Part shown: piece by piece, positions 23,249-35,700 of the stretch
Position numbering within the stretch: position 1 is the first letter of the stretch
Layout of the letters: the number at the start of each line of letters is the position of its first letter
Assembly: GCA_051294375.1 (NCBI GenBank)
Contig: JBJCIZ010000239.1
Span: forward strand, 1,382,581 to 1,446,580
Reading direction: 5' to 3'
From: Paraspadella gotoi
Lineage: Eukaryota > Chaetognatha
DNA: 64,000 nt
Made by a program: the position numbers and the translations under genes
The notes under the pieces: generated by a model
The model's database searches: none
Seen by the model: the letters and a program-made list of their open reading frames with translations, nothing else
What the model was told of the DNA's origin: nothing

Positions 23249-24630
23249 TTATGTACAATGTACACCACCCTAATATCCATTATCCATACACGACGTGAAA
23301 TCTCACACTTGTGAAATCATTCTCCGACACAACCGACACTTCGACACCCTAATTCAAGTCACTCCTTTACACATCGCCCGCTTCTTTCCAAGCCGGGTTT
23401 CATTTTCGCAAAACGACCCATTTAAACTTAAATTAGGATACAGATTAGGGTTGAGGATTAGTTTATTGATTATGGTTAAAAACTTGGTTTAATCGTAAGT
23501 TTAGGGTTTAAAGCTAGTATTGATAATTAGAATTCAGAAATTTAAGAAACAGAAACGGGCCGCTTTTGGAAAAGAGAGCCCAACGCGGTTGGCGATATAC
23601 TCTTAATCTCAGCCTCCGCCGAAAACCGCAACAAAAAAAACAAAACCAAAAAAAAAAACAACAACCCAGAAATGAAGGCCGCAGTTGGGTATGTCGAGGC
23701 GAGGCGAGACGGGGTGAGGTCTCTCGACGCTCGACGGTGATTGGCGGAGAAATAGATTGAAAAAAAAAATGATCTCTTTCACGGATTTGGGGGGGCGTGG
23801 GAGGGGGGGGAAGGAGGAGGAGGAGAAGGAGGAGGAGGGGAAAGGAGGAGGAAGAGGAGGAGGAAAAATGTCGAATTTCAATGCTTGTTTGTTGCTTGTT
23901 TGTCTGTTAATTCGCTTGCTTTTTTTTTTTCTCTCTCTTTTTTTTTCTCTGTTTTAATTATCCGACTCGTTGATTCGTTTGTTTGTTTTTTTTTCGATTA
24001 TTCGTTTATTCAAGCATTAATTTGTTATTTAATTTATTAATAAGTCAAAACCCCCGAAAAAAACTAGTCTACGCAGTTCGTTTCATCCCCCCCTCCACCC
24101 TCCGACCACCCCCAAAAAAAAATCCTGGGTCGAAACGAGTAACTCGGAATTGGACTGGTGGGAAACCTGGGTGGGAACTCGAAGTGGCTTAACTCGGAAG
24201 TGGGAACATCGGGGGTCGAACGTGGGTCAGAGGAAGTTGATCGGAAGTGCAAATCGAAAGTCGGAATTTAAACTGACAGGAATCGAGAGGATTTCAGATT
24301 TCCGAGAAATACTTTTATCGATCGAAGACGAGATCGGTTTTTACCACGATTCCTCCGATTCCCGGTTTTTTTTTTTTTTTACCAGGATTCGTTCTATACC
24401 ACGATTCTTCCCATCTTTTCCTCGATTCGACCGAATTTGGAACGAATTCCCGTTAAATTTCCATTCTCATTCGATCTTAAATTAAAAATAAGTAATTTTT
24501 TTTTTTAAATTAAAGATTAGATTAGATTAGGTTAGGGATTAAGGCTAGTGATTAAGGATAGAGAATGGGTTAATGATTTGGGTTAGGGATTAGAGCCTCG
24601 GGTTTAACAAAACGGGTCGCTTTTGGAAAA

Positions 24631-24650
24631 GAGAGCCAAAAGAGGCTCTC
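24631..24650. repeat. Short perfect hairpin
   Basis: GAGAGCC (24631-24637) and GGCTCTC (24644-24650) pair around a 6-nt loop. The left half is the end of the repeated GCTTTTGGAAAAGAGAGCC motif. Confidence 0.7.
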
Positions 24651-24741
24651 GATCGGCGAATAACCCTGACGCGGGACCCTACCCTCCCTTCTAAATTCAA
24701 CCCACCCCGACTCAACCCTCAACCCTTACCCGAACCCTTAC

Positions 24742-24805
24742 CCGCCGCTTCCTCCTGCGGAGCGTCGACGAAGGCCGGTGACGCCGTTGCTTGAGAATCC
24801 GCCAT
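24742..24805 (-). CDS. Conventional protein kinase C, exon 1 (start codon exon)
   Basis: On the minus strand an ATG at 24805-24803, in a strong initiation context (A at -3, G at +4), opens a frame beginning MADSQATASP and continuing to EEAAG over 64 nt. It stops at a donor, G|GTAAGG (24741-24736), leaving one base of a split codon. Vertebrate conventional PKCs also begin MAD followed by a variable, low-complexity leader before the pseudosubstrate. Exon 2 lies downstream on this strand (20377 or about 14.88 kb), starts with two bases of a codon, and joins in phase to give Gly. The identification rests on that phase match, the MAD start and the position. The leader itself is not diagnostic. Full-length conventional PKCs are about 670 residues, so this is a small N-terminal piece. 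Inferred, but well supported. Confidence 0.8.
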
Positions 24806-25576
24806 CTTGTTTTTTTTTGTTTTTTTTTTATATTTGATTTTGTTTTGTTTTGTTAATTTTTTGTTTACGTTTTTCGCGGATTCCTTCCTCTTTTTTTTAA
24901 TTCTGACTTTCCGATCGTTTAAAATTCGGTAGACGCGAAAGGGCGTTTAATCCGGGTATCTGTATGTATTTGTATGTATTATTTTGAATTCGCTATTCGA
25001 GCAAGATTTTTTTTTATTCTTTAAATCCGTAAACCGCAAAAAGAAAAAAAAAACTTTTTTCTTATTTTCGCTGAAGGACGAAAATTCCGATTCCAGTGTC
25101 GTTGTTGTTATTATTTGTTGTTGTCGTTGTCCTCGACGTTTTTTTGTTTTAATTTGTTTTTTTTTTTTGTATATATATACACGTATTAAAACGCGCTTTT
25201 TTTCGTACGTGTAGCGCGTTTTTTTTTTTTTTGTTTTTTTTGTCGGTATTTTTATCGAGCGAGAATCTTACTAATCCGTGGGTTTGTTATTTGTAATATA
25301 TCTATTCGTAATTAGAACGAAAATAAATTGTAACTTTGATACACTTTTAACTATTTTTTCCCCTTTTTTTTCAAATTCCCGTCGTTCTTTTGTTTTCTTT
25401 TTTTTTCGTCGGCGAAGACTTTTTTTTACGGAAATCCGAGAGACGACTCGCTACATCTCGCGGGAATTCGAATAAACGAAATATATTTATTTTATATATA
25501 TATATATATTGACGAATGACGCGTGAGTATATATATGTGTACGATTGGTCCAAATGAGAATATTTTTTTGGGGGGT
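24806..25576 (-). promoter_or_regulatory. Region upstream of PKC exon 1 (5' UTR and possible promoter)
   Basis: It follows the start codon on the 5' side. It holds long T and T/G runs, and a TATATA run at 25495-25510 beside a TGACGNNTGACGCG-like sequence (25511-25526). CAAGATGGCGG at the start codon also matches a YY1-type site. No core promoter can be fixed from sequence alone. It ends at a 287-N gap. Confidence 0.3.
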
Positions 25577-25863
25577 NNNNNNNNNNNNNNNNNNNNNNNN
25601 NNNNNNNNNNNNNNNNNNNNNNNNNNNNNNNNNNNNNNNNNNNNNNNNNNNNNNNNNNNNNNNNNNNNNNNNNNNNNNNNNNNNNNNNNNNNNNNNNNNN
25701 NNNNNNNNNNNNNNNNNNNNNNNNNNNNNNNNNNNNNNNNNNNNNNNNNNNNNNNNNNNNNNNNNNNNNNNNNNNNNNNNNNNNNNNNNNNNNNNNNNNN
25801 NNNNNNNNNNNNNNNNNNNNNNNNNNNNNNNNNNNNNNNNNNNNNNNNNNNNNNNNNNNNNNN
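25577..25863. other. Assembly gap (287 N)
   Basis: Run of N. Confidence 1.
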
Positions 25864-26849
25864 TAAATTTTAACGAAGAAAAAAATAATAATTTCGTTCG
25901 AGGCGAAAGAAATTTCGTAATTTCGAGACTTTTAGTAGAACGACGAACGTAAAAGAGGAAAATGATTTTTTTTTAAAGCGAAAATTAAAAAAAAACAAAT
26001 CTTTAGGAATGGGAGCCAACGCGGCGGTCAAACAATTTTTTGGATCCAAGTCAAATTCGAAAGCAATATTTTTGAGTCGCGGATTTTTTAACAAGACTTG
26101 ATTTATACTTCTATAGCCTATAGTATAGTATACCCTATAGTATAGCCTATCTAAAGTAAAAAAAATATCATGTTTGTCGTTTTATTTTTTTAGTTTATAA
26201 CATAGTAAATAAAATATTGTAAAGTCGAAACTCCGATTCTTATTTTTCCATCCAAGTAAAATAATGACAAGATAACATAAACGAAATTAAACAAAAAGTC
26301 GAAAATAAATTCTAAAAATAAACTAAGATATAAACAATGGAAAAAAAAAGAATAAGGTTTTTCAGGCGAGACAGTCGGAGTTTCCCTTTTTATTTCGTAT
26401 CAGAAAATTATTATTTTTGCCACGTGAAAAGTCAATTTCCCGGTTTTCATCGGCGAGAGCGACTAAATTTGTTCATTCGCTTGAAAGATGTACATATTGT
26501 ACTAATCATAAGATGTACATATTTTACTAATTATAAGTAAAAACCTTAATACGTTGAGAAAACTAAAACATTTTCTTTTTGAGACAAGGGAGTCAATTAA
26601 ATTTTTAAATCGAAAAAAAGAAAAGAAATTTTAAACTTAAGTTTTGACCTTGAAAAACCAGATCTCTTTATTAACGTTTTACTTTAGCAGTCAGTTATGT
26701 AATGTAATGTAATGTTTATATTTTTGAATTCACACCGATAGGTTATAATAAAATCAAGCTTTTTCTTGAAATATTTATGGTTTAATATTTTCACCACAAG
26801 ACATGAAGCTGTTTCGTACAATTTTAAACGACCGCAAAAGTCTACTGCT

Positions 26850-26901
<52 letters not shown>

Positions 26902-27197
26902 ATCATATTACTATAAATGAAACACACGATCATTCTCAAACCCCCCTGAAAAAGCTATAACCAGTTTGATCCGAGTCGTCAGAAATACGAATCCGCAAAA
27001 AATTCCTATAGTTGATTCATTGATAAAAATTCTCTCTTTCTTTGCCCTCAAATCAAAGGCTAATTATAGCAGCTCGGGGATTTCAACCTTAAATTTGGCA
27101 GAAGATCTTTTGTTTTTTCTGTGTCAATAGAAATATAAAAAGAAAGGAAAGAAGAAAGGAAAAAGAAAGGAAAAACAAGATCGGTCCATCCAATGTG
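25864..27197. other. AT-rich intergenic DNA with (CT)25
   Basis: A CTATAGTATA cluster (26112-26150), a perfect (CT)25 at 26851-26900, and otherwise AT-rich DNA without recognisable features. Confidence 0.6.
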
Positions 27198-27446
27198 TTG
27201 TGACTTTCTTAGCCCGTGTATTTATGACACGCACTGAATAGCAATTTTATCTTTTATTCTTTTTAGTTTTAGAATTTCCTGAAGACGGCGCTAGCAGTCA
27301 CTTACATTTGATGTTTTTTTCCCTATCTTAACAAATGAGCAACTAACTATAGGCGAGTTGTGTGCATATTTAATGCAAGTAGGACAGACTGACCGACAGA
27401 CATGCCGACCGACCGACAGACCGACCGAAAAGTTTCTCCGGCGCAA
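27198..27446 (+). mobile_element. Family M element
   Basis: It begins TTGTGACTTTCTTAGCCCGTGTATTT (TIR damaged), contains the GAGCAACTAACTATAG and GACCGACCGACAGACC blocks, and ends CCGGCGCAA. The flank CGGTCCATCCAATGTG before it is shared with the copy at 48609-48902, so the true element may start further out. Confidence 0.75.
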
Positions 27447-28114
27447 CTAAAAATAAAGAGGAAAAAAAGGAGAGAGAAAAAAAAAAGGAATTAAGAATCT
27501 CGATTTAATCAAGGAAGAGATGAGCTTAAATCCGAATTAAGATTTTTGTTTTTTGTTTTTTTTCGATCGAAAGATTTGATTTGTTTGTTTCGATTCGCGA
27601 GCTAATTTAGATTTAGAAACTTTGGGATTAAGGGATTTGGAGAGGATTAGAATCGGATTAGGGAGAGGATTAGAATCGGATTAGGGTTAGATTTTGGAAT
27701 CGATTCGAATAGGGCCTATTTGGATTTTAATTCGAAGAAAAAAGATTACGATTTCTATTTTAATNNNNNNNNNNNNNNNNNNNNNNNNNNNNNNNNNNNN
27801 NNNNNNNNNNNNNNNNNNNNNNNNNNNNNNNNNNNNNNNNNNNNNNNNNNNNNNNNNNNNNNNNNNNNNNNNNNNNNNNNNNNNNNNNNNNNNNNNNNNN
27901 NNNNNNNNNNNNNNNNNNNNNNNNNNNNNNNNNNNNNNNNNNNNNNNNNNNNNNNNNNNNNNNNNNNNNNNNNNNNNNNNNNNNNNNNNNNNNNNNNNNN
28001 NNNNNNNNNNNNCGCCTTTTGTTTCTCTCCCTCTCGTCCTAATGACGACTTCAGACACCAGATGGCGTTGGTTTCGGCACCGAGCCAACGACGACGACAA
28101 TAACAAGCAACAGA

Positions 28115-28151
<37 letters not shown>

Positions 28152-28604
28152 AAAACGGAGGGAAAAGGACAAAATGGCTTCTAAACAGAGTTGGGAACCG
28201 AAGAGAGATAAAGGGAGGAAAGAAAGAAAGAATGTAAGAAAGAAAGAAAGNNNNNNNNNNNNNNNNNNNNNNNNNNNNNNNNNNNNNNNNNNNNNNNNNN
28301 NNNNNNNNNNNNNNNNNNNNNNNNNNNNNNNNNNNNNNNNNNNNNNNNNNNNNNNNNNNNNNNNNNNNNNNNNNNNNNNNNNNNNNNNNNNNNNNNNNNN
28401 NNNNNNNNNNNNNNNNNNNNNNNNNNNNNNNNNNNNNNNNNNNNNNNNNNNNNNNNNNNNNNNNNNNNNNNNNNNNNNNNNNNNNNNNNNNNNNNNNNNN
28501 NNNNNNNNNNNNNNNNNNTTTTTTTTTCGTTTTCCTTGATCTTTTGTTTACATTTTCCGTCTTTTGTTTTTATCCCGTTTCTCCCAGATTTCATTCTTTT
28601 TAAA
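27447..28604. other. Gapped non-coding DNA between two family M elements
   Basis: TTAGGG-like AATCGGATTAGGG repeats (27620-27705), gaps at 27765-28012 and 28251-28518, and a (GAC)n run (28115-28148). No gene recognised. Confidence 0.6.
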
Positions 28605-29156
28605 TGCGCCGCGAGTACTCGCGGAGCAACTCTATAAGTCACTTTTCGGTCGGTCTGTCGGTCAGTCGATCGGTCGGTCGGTTTGTCTCTCTGTCGATCT
28701 TTCCCACTTTCGTTAAAAATGTATATAATTTTGCTATAGTTGGTTGCTCATTTGTTAAGACATAAAAAAATCTCAAATCTAAGGGACTTCTAGAGCCGCC
28801 TTCAGAAATTCCTAAAACTATAAAGAATAAAAGATACAGTGCATGTNNNNNNNNNNNNNNNNNNNNNNNNNNNNNNNNNNNNNNNNNNNNNNNNNNNNNN
28901 NNNNNNNNNNNNNNNNNNNNNNNNNNNNNNNNNNNNNNNNNNNNNNNNNNNNNNNNNNNNNNNNNNNNNNNNNNNNNNNNNNNNNNNNNNNNNNNNNNNN
29001 NNNNNNNNNNNNNNNNNNNNNNNNNNNNNNNNNNNNNNNNNNNNNNNNNNNNNNNNNNNNNNNNNNNNNNNNNNNNNNNNNNNNNNNNNNNNNNNNNNNN
29101 NNNNNNNNNNNNNNNNTCAAAGGGAAATACACGTGAAAATAAAGTCACTGCGGCGA
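28605..29156 (-). mobile_element. Family M element, reverse orientation, with internal gap
   Basis: On the plus strand it reads TGCGCCGCGAGTACTCGCGG, then the reversed GGTCGGTC run, GGTTGCTCATTTGTTAA and AAAACTATAAAGAATAAAAG. After a 270-N gap it ends AAAGTCACTGCGGCGA, the reversed left end. Confidence 0.75.
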
Positions 29157-29708
29157 TATAATGTTTTTTTTGAAATCCATTTTATCTTTTAATATATTTA
29201 TTCGTGTCGACTTTTTAATTTCCGATTTATGAATAAAGAAAATATTATCTTATAATCATTTTATGTCATTTAGATATTTTAATTATGAGTAAAACCTTCA
29301 AAATTTGATACAGTCTTTGCTCATATAGCGATAGCGAGCCGAAAGAACTCGGCGTGAAATCCAGATTTTTAACATCACGATTTCGAGTTAAATTTTGAAT
29401 CTTTTTTATAAATAAAAAGTAAAATGACGACTTATTTTAGTCATTCTTTTATTTTGAGGTTAAAATTAAAAACAGCGAAGAGGCAACACATAAAAAAGGG
29501 TTTTGTTTTTGTTTTTGTCTTTTTTTTTCTTTTTTTTTCTGTTTCGTCAGGCAAAGAAAAACCCCACGAATGTTGTAAACGTTTCTCACGTCACGATTAA
29601 AAACCGCGTCTGTGGCGGCGGCCATCTTGGATTCTGGTTTTTCGGTAAGAGAACTCTGCCTTTTTTTTATTGTTTATTTTTAGGTCGTTTTATTTTAAAA
29701 GAGAGAGA
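29157..29708. other. DNA before the satellite array, with an exon-like segment
   Basis: AT-rich to 29500. At 29551-29644 a segment with good splice sites is described separately. No other feature. Confidence 0.5.
29551..29644 (+). other. Exon-like segment with strong splice-site matches
   Basis: A long T/C tract ending TTTCGTCAG (to 29550) precedes a 94-bp open stretch (AKKNPTNVVN... to ...GFWFF), followed by the donor G|GTAAGA. The reverse strand of the same segment has CCAAGATGGCC, a strong start context and YY1-type site. I do not recognise the peptide. It may be part of a repeat. Confidence 0.2.
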
Positions 29709-32700
29709 TTTTTACATTGAACAAAATCGTTTTCTGTTATTTTTAAAGTTTCATATCTTTTAGGAGAAAAGTCGTTTCTGGTGTATTTAAACGTTTTTAT
29801 CTCTTTGAGAGTGAGAGAAGCTCACATAAAATTAAGAGAAAGAGAGAGAGAAGGAGACATATAAATAAAGAGAGGAAATTTGTTTTGTTTGATAAAAAGA
29901 TATTTAATAACTGTCGCTACACAATTTTAAGCAACCTCGATGATCTTATTTGCAGAAGTATTTAACGTTTTTATTTCTTTTTTCTTTGAAATATCGTTTT
30001 CCGGTGTTTAGAAAATTTGTTTATCTCTTTTTACATTGCGGAAAAAGCGTTTTTCTGTTTGTGTCTTTTTAAGAAGTTGTTATCTTCTTTGGAAATGTCG
30101 TCTGCGGTGTATTTAACGTTTTATTAACTTTTTTACTTTAGAAAAGTCGTTTATCGGTGTTTTTTAAATCTTTTATTACATTGAAAAACGTTTGCCGTTT
30201 TTTTTTTTTAAAGTTTTTTATTTCTTTAAGCCATTTGGAAAAAACTTCGTTTCTGTTATTTTTAAAAGTTTCCATAATCTTTTTACAGTGAGGAAAAAAG
30301 GTCGTTTTCTCTGGTGTATTAACGTTTTTTATCTATTGATGAGTGAGAGAAAGCTATATAAAATTAAAAGAGAAACAGAGAGAGAGAGGAGACATAAAAA
30401 TATAAAGAGAGGAAATTGTTTGTTTTGATAAAAAGATATTTAAATAACTGTCCTCACGCCAATTTTAACAACCTCGATGATGTTATTTGCAGAAGTATTT
30501 AACGTTTTTATTTCTTTTTTCCTTTAAAAATATCGTTTTCCCCGGTGTTTTAGAAATTTTTTATCTCTTTTTACACTGGAAAAAGGTTTTTTTCTTTGTT
30601 TTTAAAAGTTGTTATCATCTTTGGAAATATCGTCTGCCGCTGTATTTTAACATTTTTATCTTTTTTTTACTTTAGAAAAGTCGTTTATATTCGGTGTTGT
30701 TTTAACATCTTTTTACATTGGAAAAAACGTTTCCGTTTTTTTTTAAGTTTTTATTTCTTTTTACATTGGAAAAAGTCGTTTTCTGTTATTTTTAGTTTTC
30801 CATGATCTTTTTAACAGAGAAAAGTCCGTTTTCTTGGTGTATTTAACGTTTATCTTTTGAAGAGTGAGAGAAAGCTACATAAAAATTAAAGAGAAAGAGA
30901 GAGAGAAGGAGACATAAAAAAAGAGAGGAATTTGTTTGTTTTGATAAAAAGATATTTAATAACTGTCTCACCCAATTTTAATCACCTCGATGATGTTATT
31001 TGCAGAAGTATTTAAACGTTTTTAAATTCTTTTTTCTTTGAAAAATCGTTTTCCGGCTGTTTTAGAAAATTTTTTATCTCTTTTTACGATTGGAAAAGCG
31101 TTTTTCTTTGTTTTTAAAAGTTGTTATCTCTTTGGGAAATTATCGTCTGCCGCTGTATTTACGTTATCACTTTTTACTTTAGAAAAGTCGTTTTATCGGT
31201 TGTTTTTTAACCTCTTTTACATTGGAAAAAACGTTTGCCAGTTTTTTTTTTAAAGTTTTTATTTCTTTTTTACATTGAAAAAATCGTTTTCTGTTATTTT
31301 TAAGTTTTCATATGCTTTTTTTACGAGAAAGTCGTTTCCATGGTGTATTTAACGTTTTTATCTATTTGAGAGTGAGAGAAAGCTACATAAAATTAAAGAG
31401 AAAAGAGAGAGAGAAGAAGACATAAAATAAAAGAGAGGAAATTTGTTTTGTTTTGATAAAAGATATTTAATAACTGTCCCACCCATTTTAACAACCTGCG
31501 ATGATGTTATTGCAGAAGTATTTTAACGTTTTTTATTTCTTTTTTCTTAAAAATATCGTTTTCCGTGTTTTAGAAATTTTTTTATCTCTTTTTTACATTG
31601 GAAAAAGCGTTTTTTCCTTTGTTTTTAAGTTGTATCTTCTTTGGAAATATCGTCTCCGCTTATTTTAACGTTTTTCTCACTTTTTACTTTAGAAAAGTCG
31701 TTTTATGTCGGTGTTTTTTAACTCTTTTAACATTGGAAAAAACGTTTGCCCGTTTTTTTAAAAAGTTTTTAATTTCTTTTTTACATTGAAAAAAATGCGT
31801 TTTCTGTTATTTCCTAAATTTTTCATATCTTATTTAGCGAGAAAAAGTGTTTTCTGGTGCTATTTATTAACGTTTTTATTCTATTGAGAGTGAGCAGAAA
31901 GCTACATAAAATTAAGGAGAAAAGAGAGCAGAGAGAAAGGAGACATAAAATAAAAGAAGAGGAAATTTGTTTGTTTTTGATAAAAAAGATATTTATAACT
32001 GTCCTCAACCCAATTTTAACACTCGATGATGTTATTATGCAGAAGTATTTAACGTTTTTATTCTTTTCTTTGAAAATATCGTTTTCGCGGTGTTTTAGAA
32101 ATTTTTCTATCTCTTTTAGCATTGGAAAAGCGTTTTTCTTTGTTTTTAAAGTTGTTATCTCTTTGGAAATATCGTCTCGGTGTTTAACATTTTTATTACT
32201 TTTTACTTTAGAAAGTCGTTTATCGGTGTTTTTTACGTCTTTTTACATTGAAAAAATGGTTTGGCTCGTTTTTTTTTAAGTTTTTTATTTCTTTTTACAT
32301 TGGAAAAAATCGTTTTTCTGTTATTTTTAAGTTTTCATATCTTTTTTAGCACGAGAAAAAGTCGTTTTCTGGCGTATTTAACGTTTTTTCTATTGAGAGT
32401 GAGAGAAAGCACATAAAATTCAAAGAGAAAAGAGAGAGAGAAGGAGACATAAAAATAAAAGAAAGGAATTTGTTTGTTTTGATAAAAAGATATTTAAGTA
32501 ACTGTCCCCTCAACACCCAATTTCAACAACTCGATGATGTTTATTTGCAGAAGTATTTAACGTTTTTATTTTTTTTTCTTTTGAAAATATCGTTTTCCCG
32601 GTGTTTTAGAAATTTTTTTATCTCTTTTAACATTGGAAAAAAGCGTTTTCTTTTGTTTTTAAAGTGTTATCTTCTTTTGGAAATTATCGTCTGCCGCTGT

Positions 32701-35700
32701 ATTTAACGTTTTTATCACTTTTTACCTTTAGAAAATCGTTTATCGGTGTTTTTTAATATTTTTTTAGCATTGGAAAAAAACGTTTTGCCGTTTTTTTAAA
32801 AGTTTTTATTTCTTTTTACATTGAAAAAATCGTTTCTGTTATTTTTAAAAGTTTTCATATCTTTTTAGCGAGAAAAGTCGTTTCCTGGTGTATTTAACGT
32901 TTTTTATCTATTGAGAGTGAGAGAAAGCTACATAAAATTAAAAGAGAAAAGAGAGAGAGAGAAGGAGACATAAAAATAAAAGAGAGGAAATTTGTTTTGT
33001 TTTTGATTAAAAAGATATTTAATAACTGTCCCCTCACCCATTTTAACTCACCTCGATGATGTTATTTTGCAGAAGTATTAAGCGTTTTTATTTCTTTTTT
33101 CTTTGAATTCGGTTTCCGGTGTTTTAGAAATTTTTAACTCTCTTTTTACATTGGAAAAAGCTTTTTTCTTTGTTTTTAAAGGTGTTATCTCTTTGGAAAT
33201 ATCGTCTGCGGCTGTATTAACTTTTTAATCAACTTTTACTTTAGAAAAGTCGTTTATCGGTGTTTTTTTTAAATTTTTTTATCATTGGAAAAAAACGTTT
33301 GCCGTTTTTTTTAAAAGTTTTTATTTCTTTTACATTGAAAAAATCGTTTTCTGTTATTTTTAAAGTTTTCATATCTTTTTACAGAGAAAAAGTCGTTTTC
33401 TGGTGTAATTTAACCGTTTTTTATCTTTTGAGTGAGAGAAAGCTACATAAAATTAAAGGAGAAAAAGAGAGAGAGAAGGAGACATAAAAATAAAAGAGAG
33501 GAAATTTTGTTTGTTTTGATAAAAAGATATTTAAATAACTGTCCTCACCACAATTTTACCAACCTCTGATGATGTTATTTTGCAGAAGTAATTTAACGTT
33601 TTTATTTCTTTTTCTTTAAAATATCGTTTTCCGGGTTAGAAATTTTTATCTCCTTTTACATTTTGAAAAAGCGTTTTTCTTTGTTTTTAAAGTTGTTATC
33701 CTTCTTTGGGAAAATCGTCTGCCGCTGTATTTAACGTTTATCCACTTTTTTACTTTAGAAAAGTCGTTTATTCGGTGTTTTTTATTTAACCTCTTTTTAC
33801 ATTGGAAAAAACATTTGCCGTTTTTTTTAAAGTTTTTATTCTTTTTACATTGAAAAAAAATCTTTTCTTTATTTTTAAAGTTTTCATATCTTTTTACAGA
33901 AGAAAAGTCGTTTTCTGGTTATTTAACGTTTTTATCTTTTGAGAGTGAGAGAAAGCTACATAAAATTAAAGATAAAGAAAAAGAGAGAGAGAAGGAGACA
34001 TAAAAATAAAAGAGGGAAATTTGTTTGTTTTGAATAAAAAGATATTTAATAACTTCCTCCACCCAATTTTAATTAAAACCTCGATGATGTTATTGGCAGA
34101 AGTATTTTAACGTTTTTATTTCTTTTTCTTTGAAAAATATCGTTTTCCGGTGTTTTAAGAATTTTTTATCTCTTTTTACATTGGAAAAAGCGTTTTTTTC
34201 TTTGTTTTTAAGTTGTTATCTCTTTGGAAATGTCGTCCTGCCGGTGTATTTAACGTTTTATTTACTTTTTACTTTCAGAAAAGTCCGGTTTTATCTTTCG
34301 GTGTTTTTTAACTCTTTTTACATTGGAAAAAACGTTGCCTTTTTTTTAAAGTTTTTATTTCTTTTACTTGGAAAAAATGTTTTCTGTATTTTTAAAGTTT
34401 TCATATCTTTTTACAGAGAAAAAGTTCGTTTCTGGTGTATTTAACGTTTTTATCTATTGAGAGTGGAAGAAAGCTACATAATTAAAGAGAAAAGAGAGAG
34501 ATGAAGGAGACATAAAAATAAGAAGGAAATTTGTTTGTTTTTGATAAAAAGATATTTAATAACTGTCCTCCCCAATTTTTAACAAAACCTCGATGATGTT
34601 ATTTGCAGAAGTATTTAACGTTTTTATTTTCTTTTTTCTTTAAAAATATCGTTTTCCCCGGTGTTTTAGAAATTTTTTATCTCTTTTACCATTGAAAAGC
34701 GTTTTTTTTCTTTTGTTTTTTAAAGTTGTTATCTCTTTGGAAATATCGGTCTGCCGCTGTATTTACGTTTTTATCACTTTTTACTTTAGAAAAGTCCGTT
34801 TATCGGGTGTTTTTTTAACTTTTTTACATGGAAAAAAACGTTTGGCCGTTTTTTTTTAAAGTTTTTATTATCTTTTACATTGGAAAAAATCGTTTTCTGT
34901 TATTTTTAAAGTTTTCATATCTTTTTTACAGAGAAAAAGTCGTTTCTGGTGTAATTTAACGTTTTTATCTTTTGAGAGTGAGAGAAAGCTACATAAAATT
35001 AAAGAGAAAAGAGAGAGAGAAGGAGACATAAAAATAAAAGAGGAGGAAATTTGTTTGTTTTGATAAAAAGAATAATTTAATAACTGTCCTCACTCCAATT
35101 TTAACACCTTCGATGATGTTAATTTGCAGAGAGTATTTAACGTTTTATTTCTTTTTTCTTTGAAAATATCGTTTTCCGGTGGTTTTAGAAAATTTTTATC
35201 TTCCTTTTAGCATTGGAAAAAGCCGTTTTTCTTTGTTTTTAAAAGTTGTATCTCTTTGGAAATATCGTCTGCCGGTGTATTTAAATTTTATTACTTTACT
35301 TTAGAAAAGTGTTTATCGGTGTTTTTTAACTCTTTAATGGAAAACGTTTGCCGTTTTTTTTAAAGTTTTTATTTCTTTTTCCATTGGAAAAATCGTTTTC
35401 TGTTAATTTTTACAAAAGTTTTCATATCTTTTACAGGAAAAAGTCGGTTTTCTGGTGTAGTTTCCGTTTTTTATCTATTGAGAGTGAGAGAAAGCTACAT
35501 AAAATTAAAGAAAAAAGAGAGAGGAAGGAGACTAAAAATAAAAAGAAGGAAATTTGTTTGTTTTGATAAAAAGAATTTAATAAACTGTCCTCACACCAAT
35601 TTTTTTAAAAAAATAAAAAATATATTTAACAACCTCGATGATGTTTATTTGCAGAAGTATTGTAACGTTTTTTATTTCTTTTTTCTTTCCAAAATATCGT

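Larger units (their letters stand above)
22850..24741 (-). other. PKC intron 1, distal part
   Basis: Non-coding. It contains an AT-rich stretch (23030-23110), a cluster of TGTACA palindromes (23180-23265), purine-rich and T-rich runs (23755-24000), degenerate TTAGGG-like DNA (23430-23520, 24510-24610, and CCCTAA-like 24690-24740), and two copies of a 27-28 bp motif centred on GCTTTTGGAAAAGAGAGCC (23553-23580 and 24610-24637). No exon was recognised. Confidence 0.6.
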
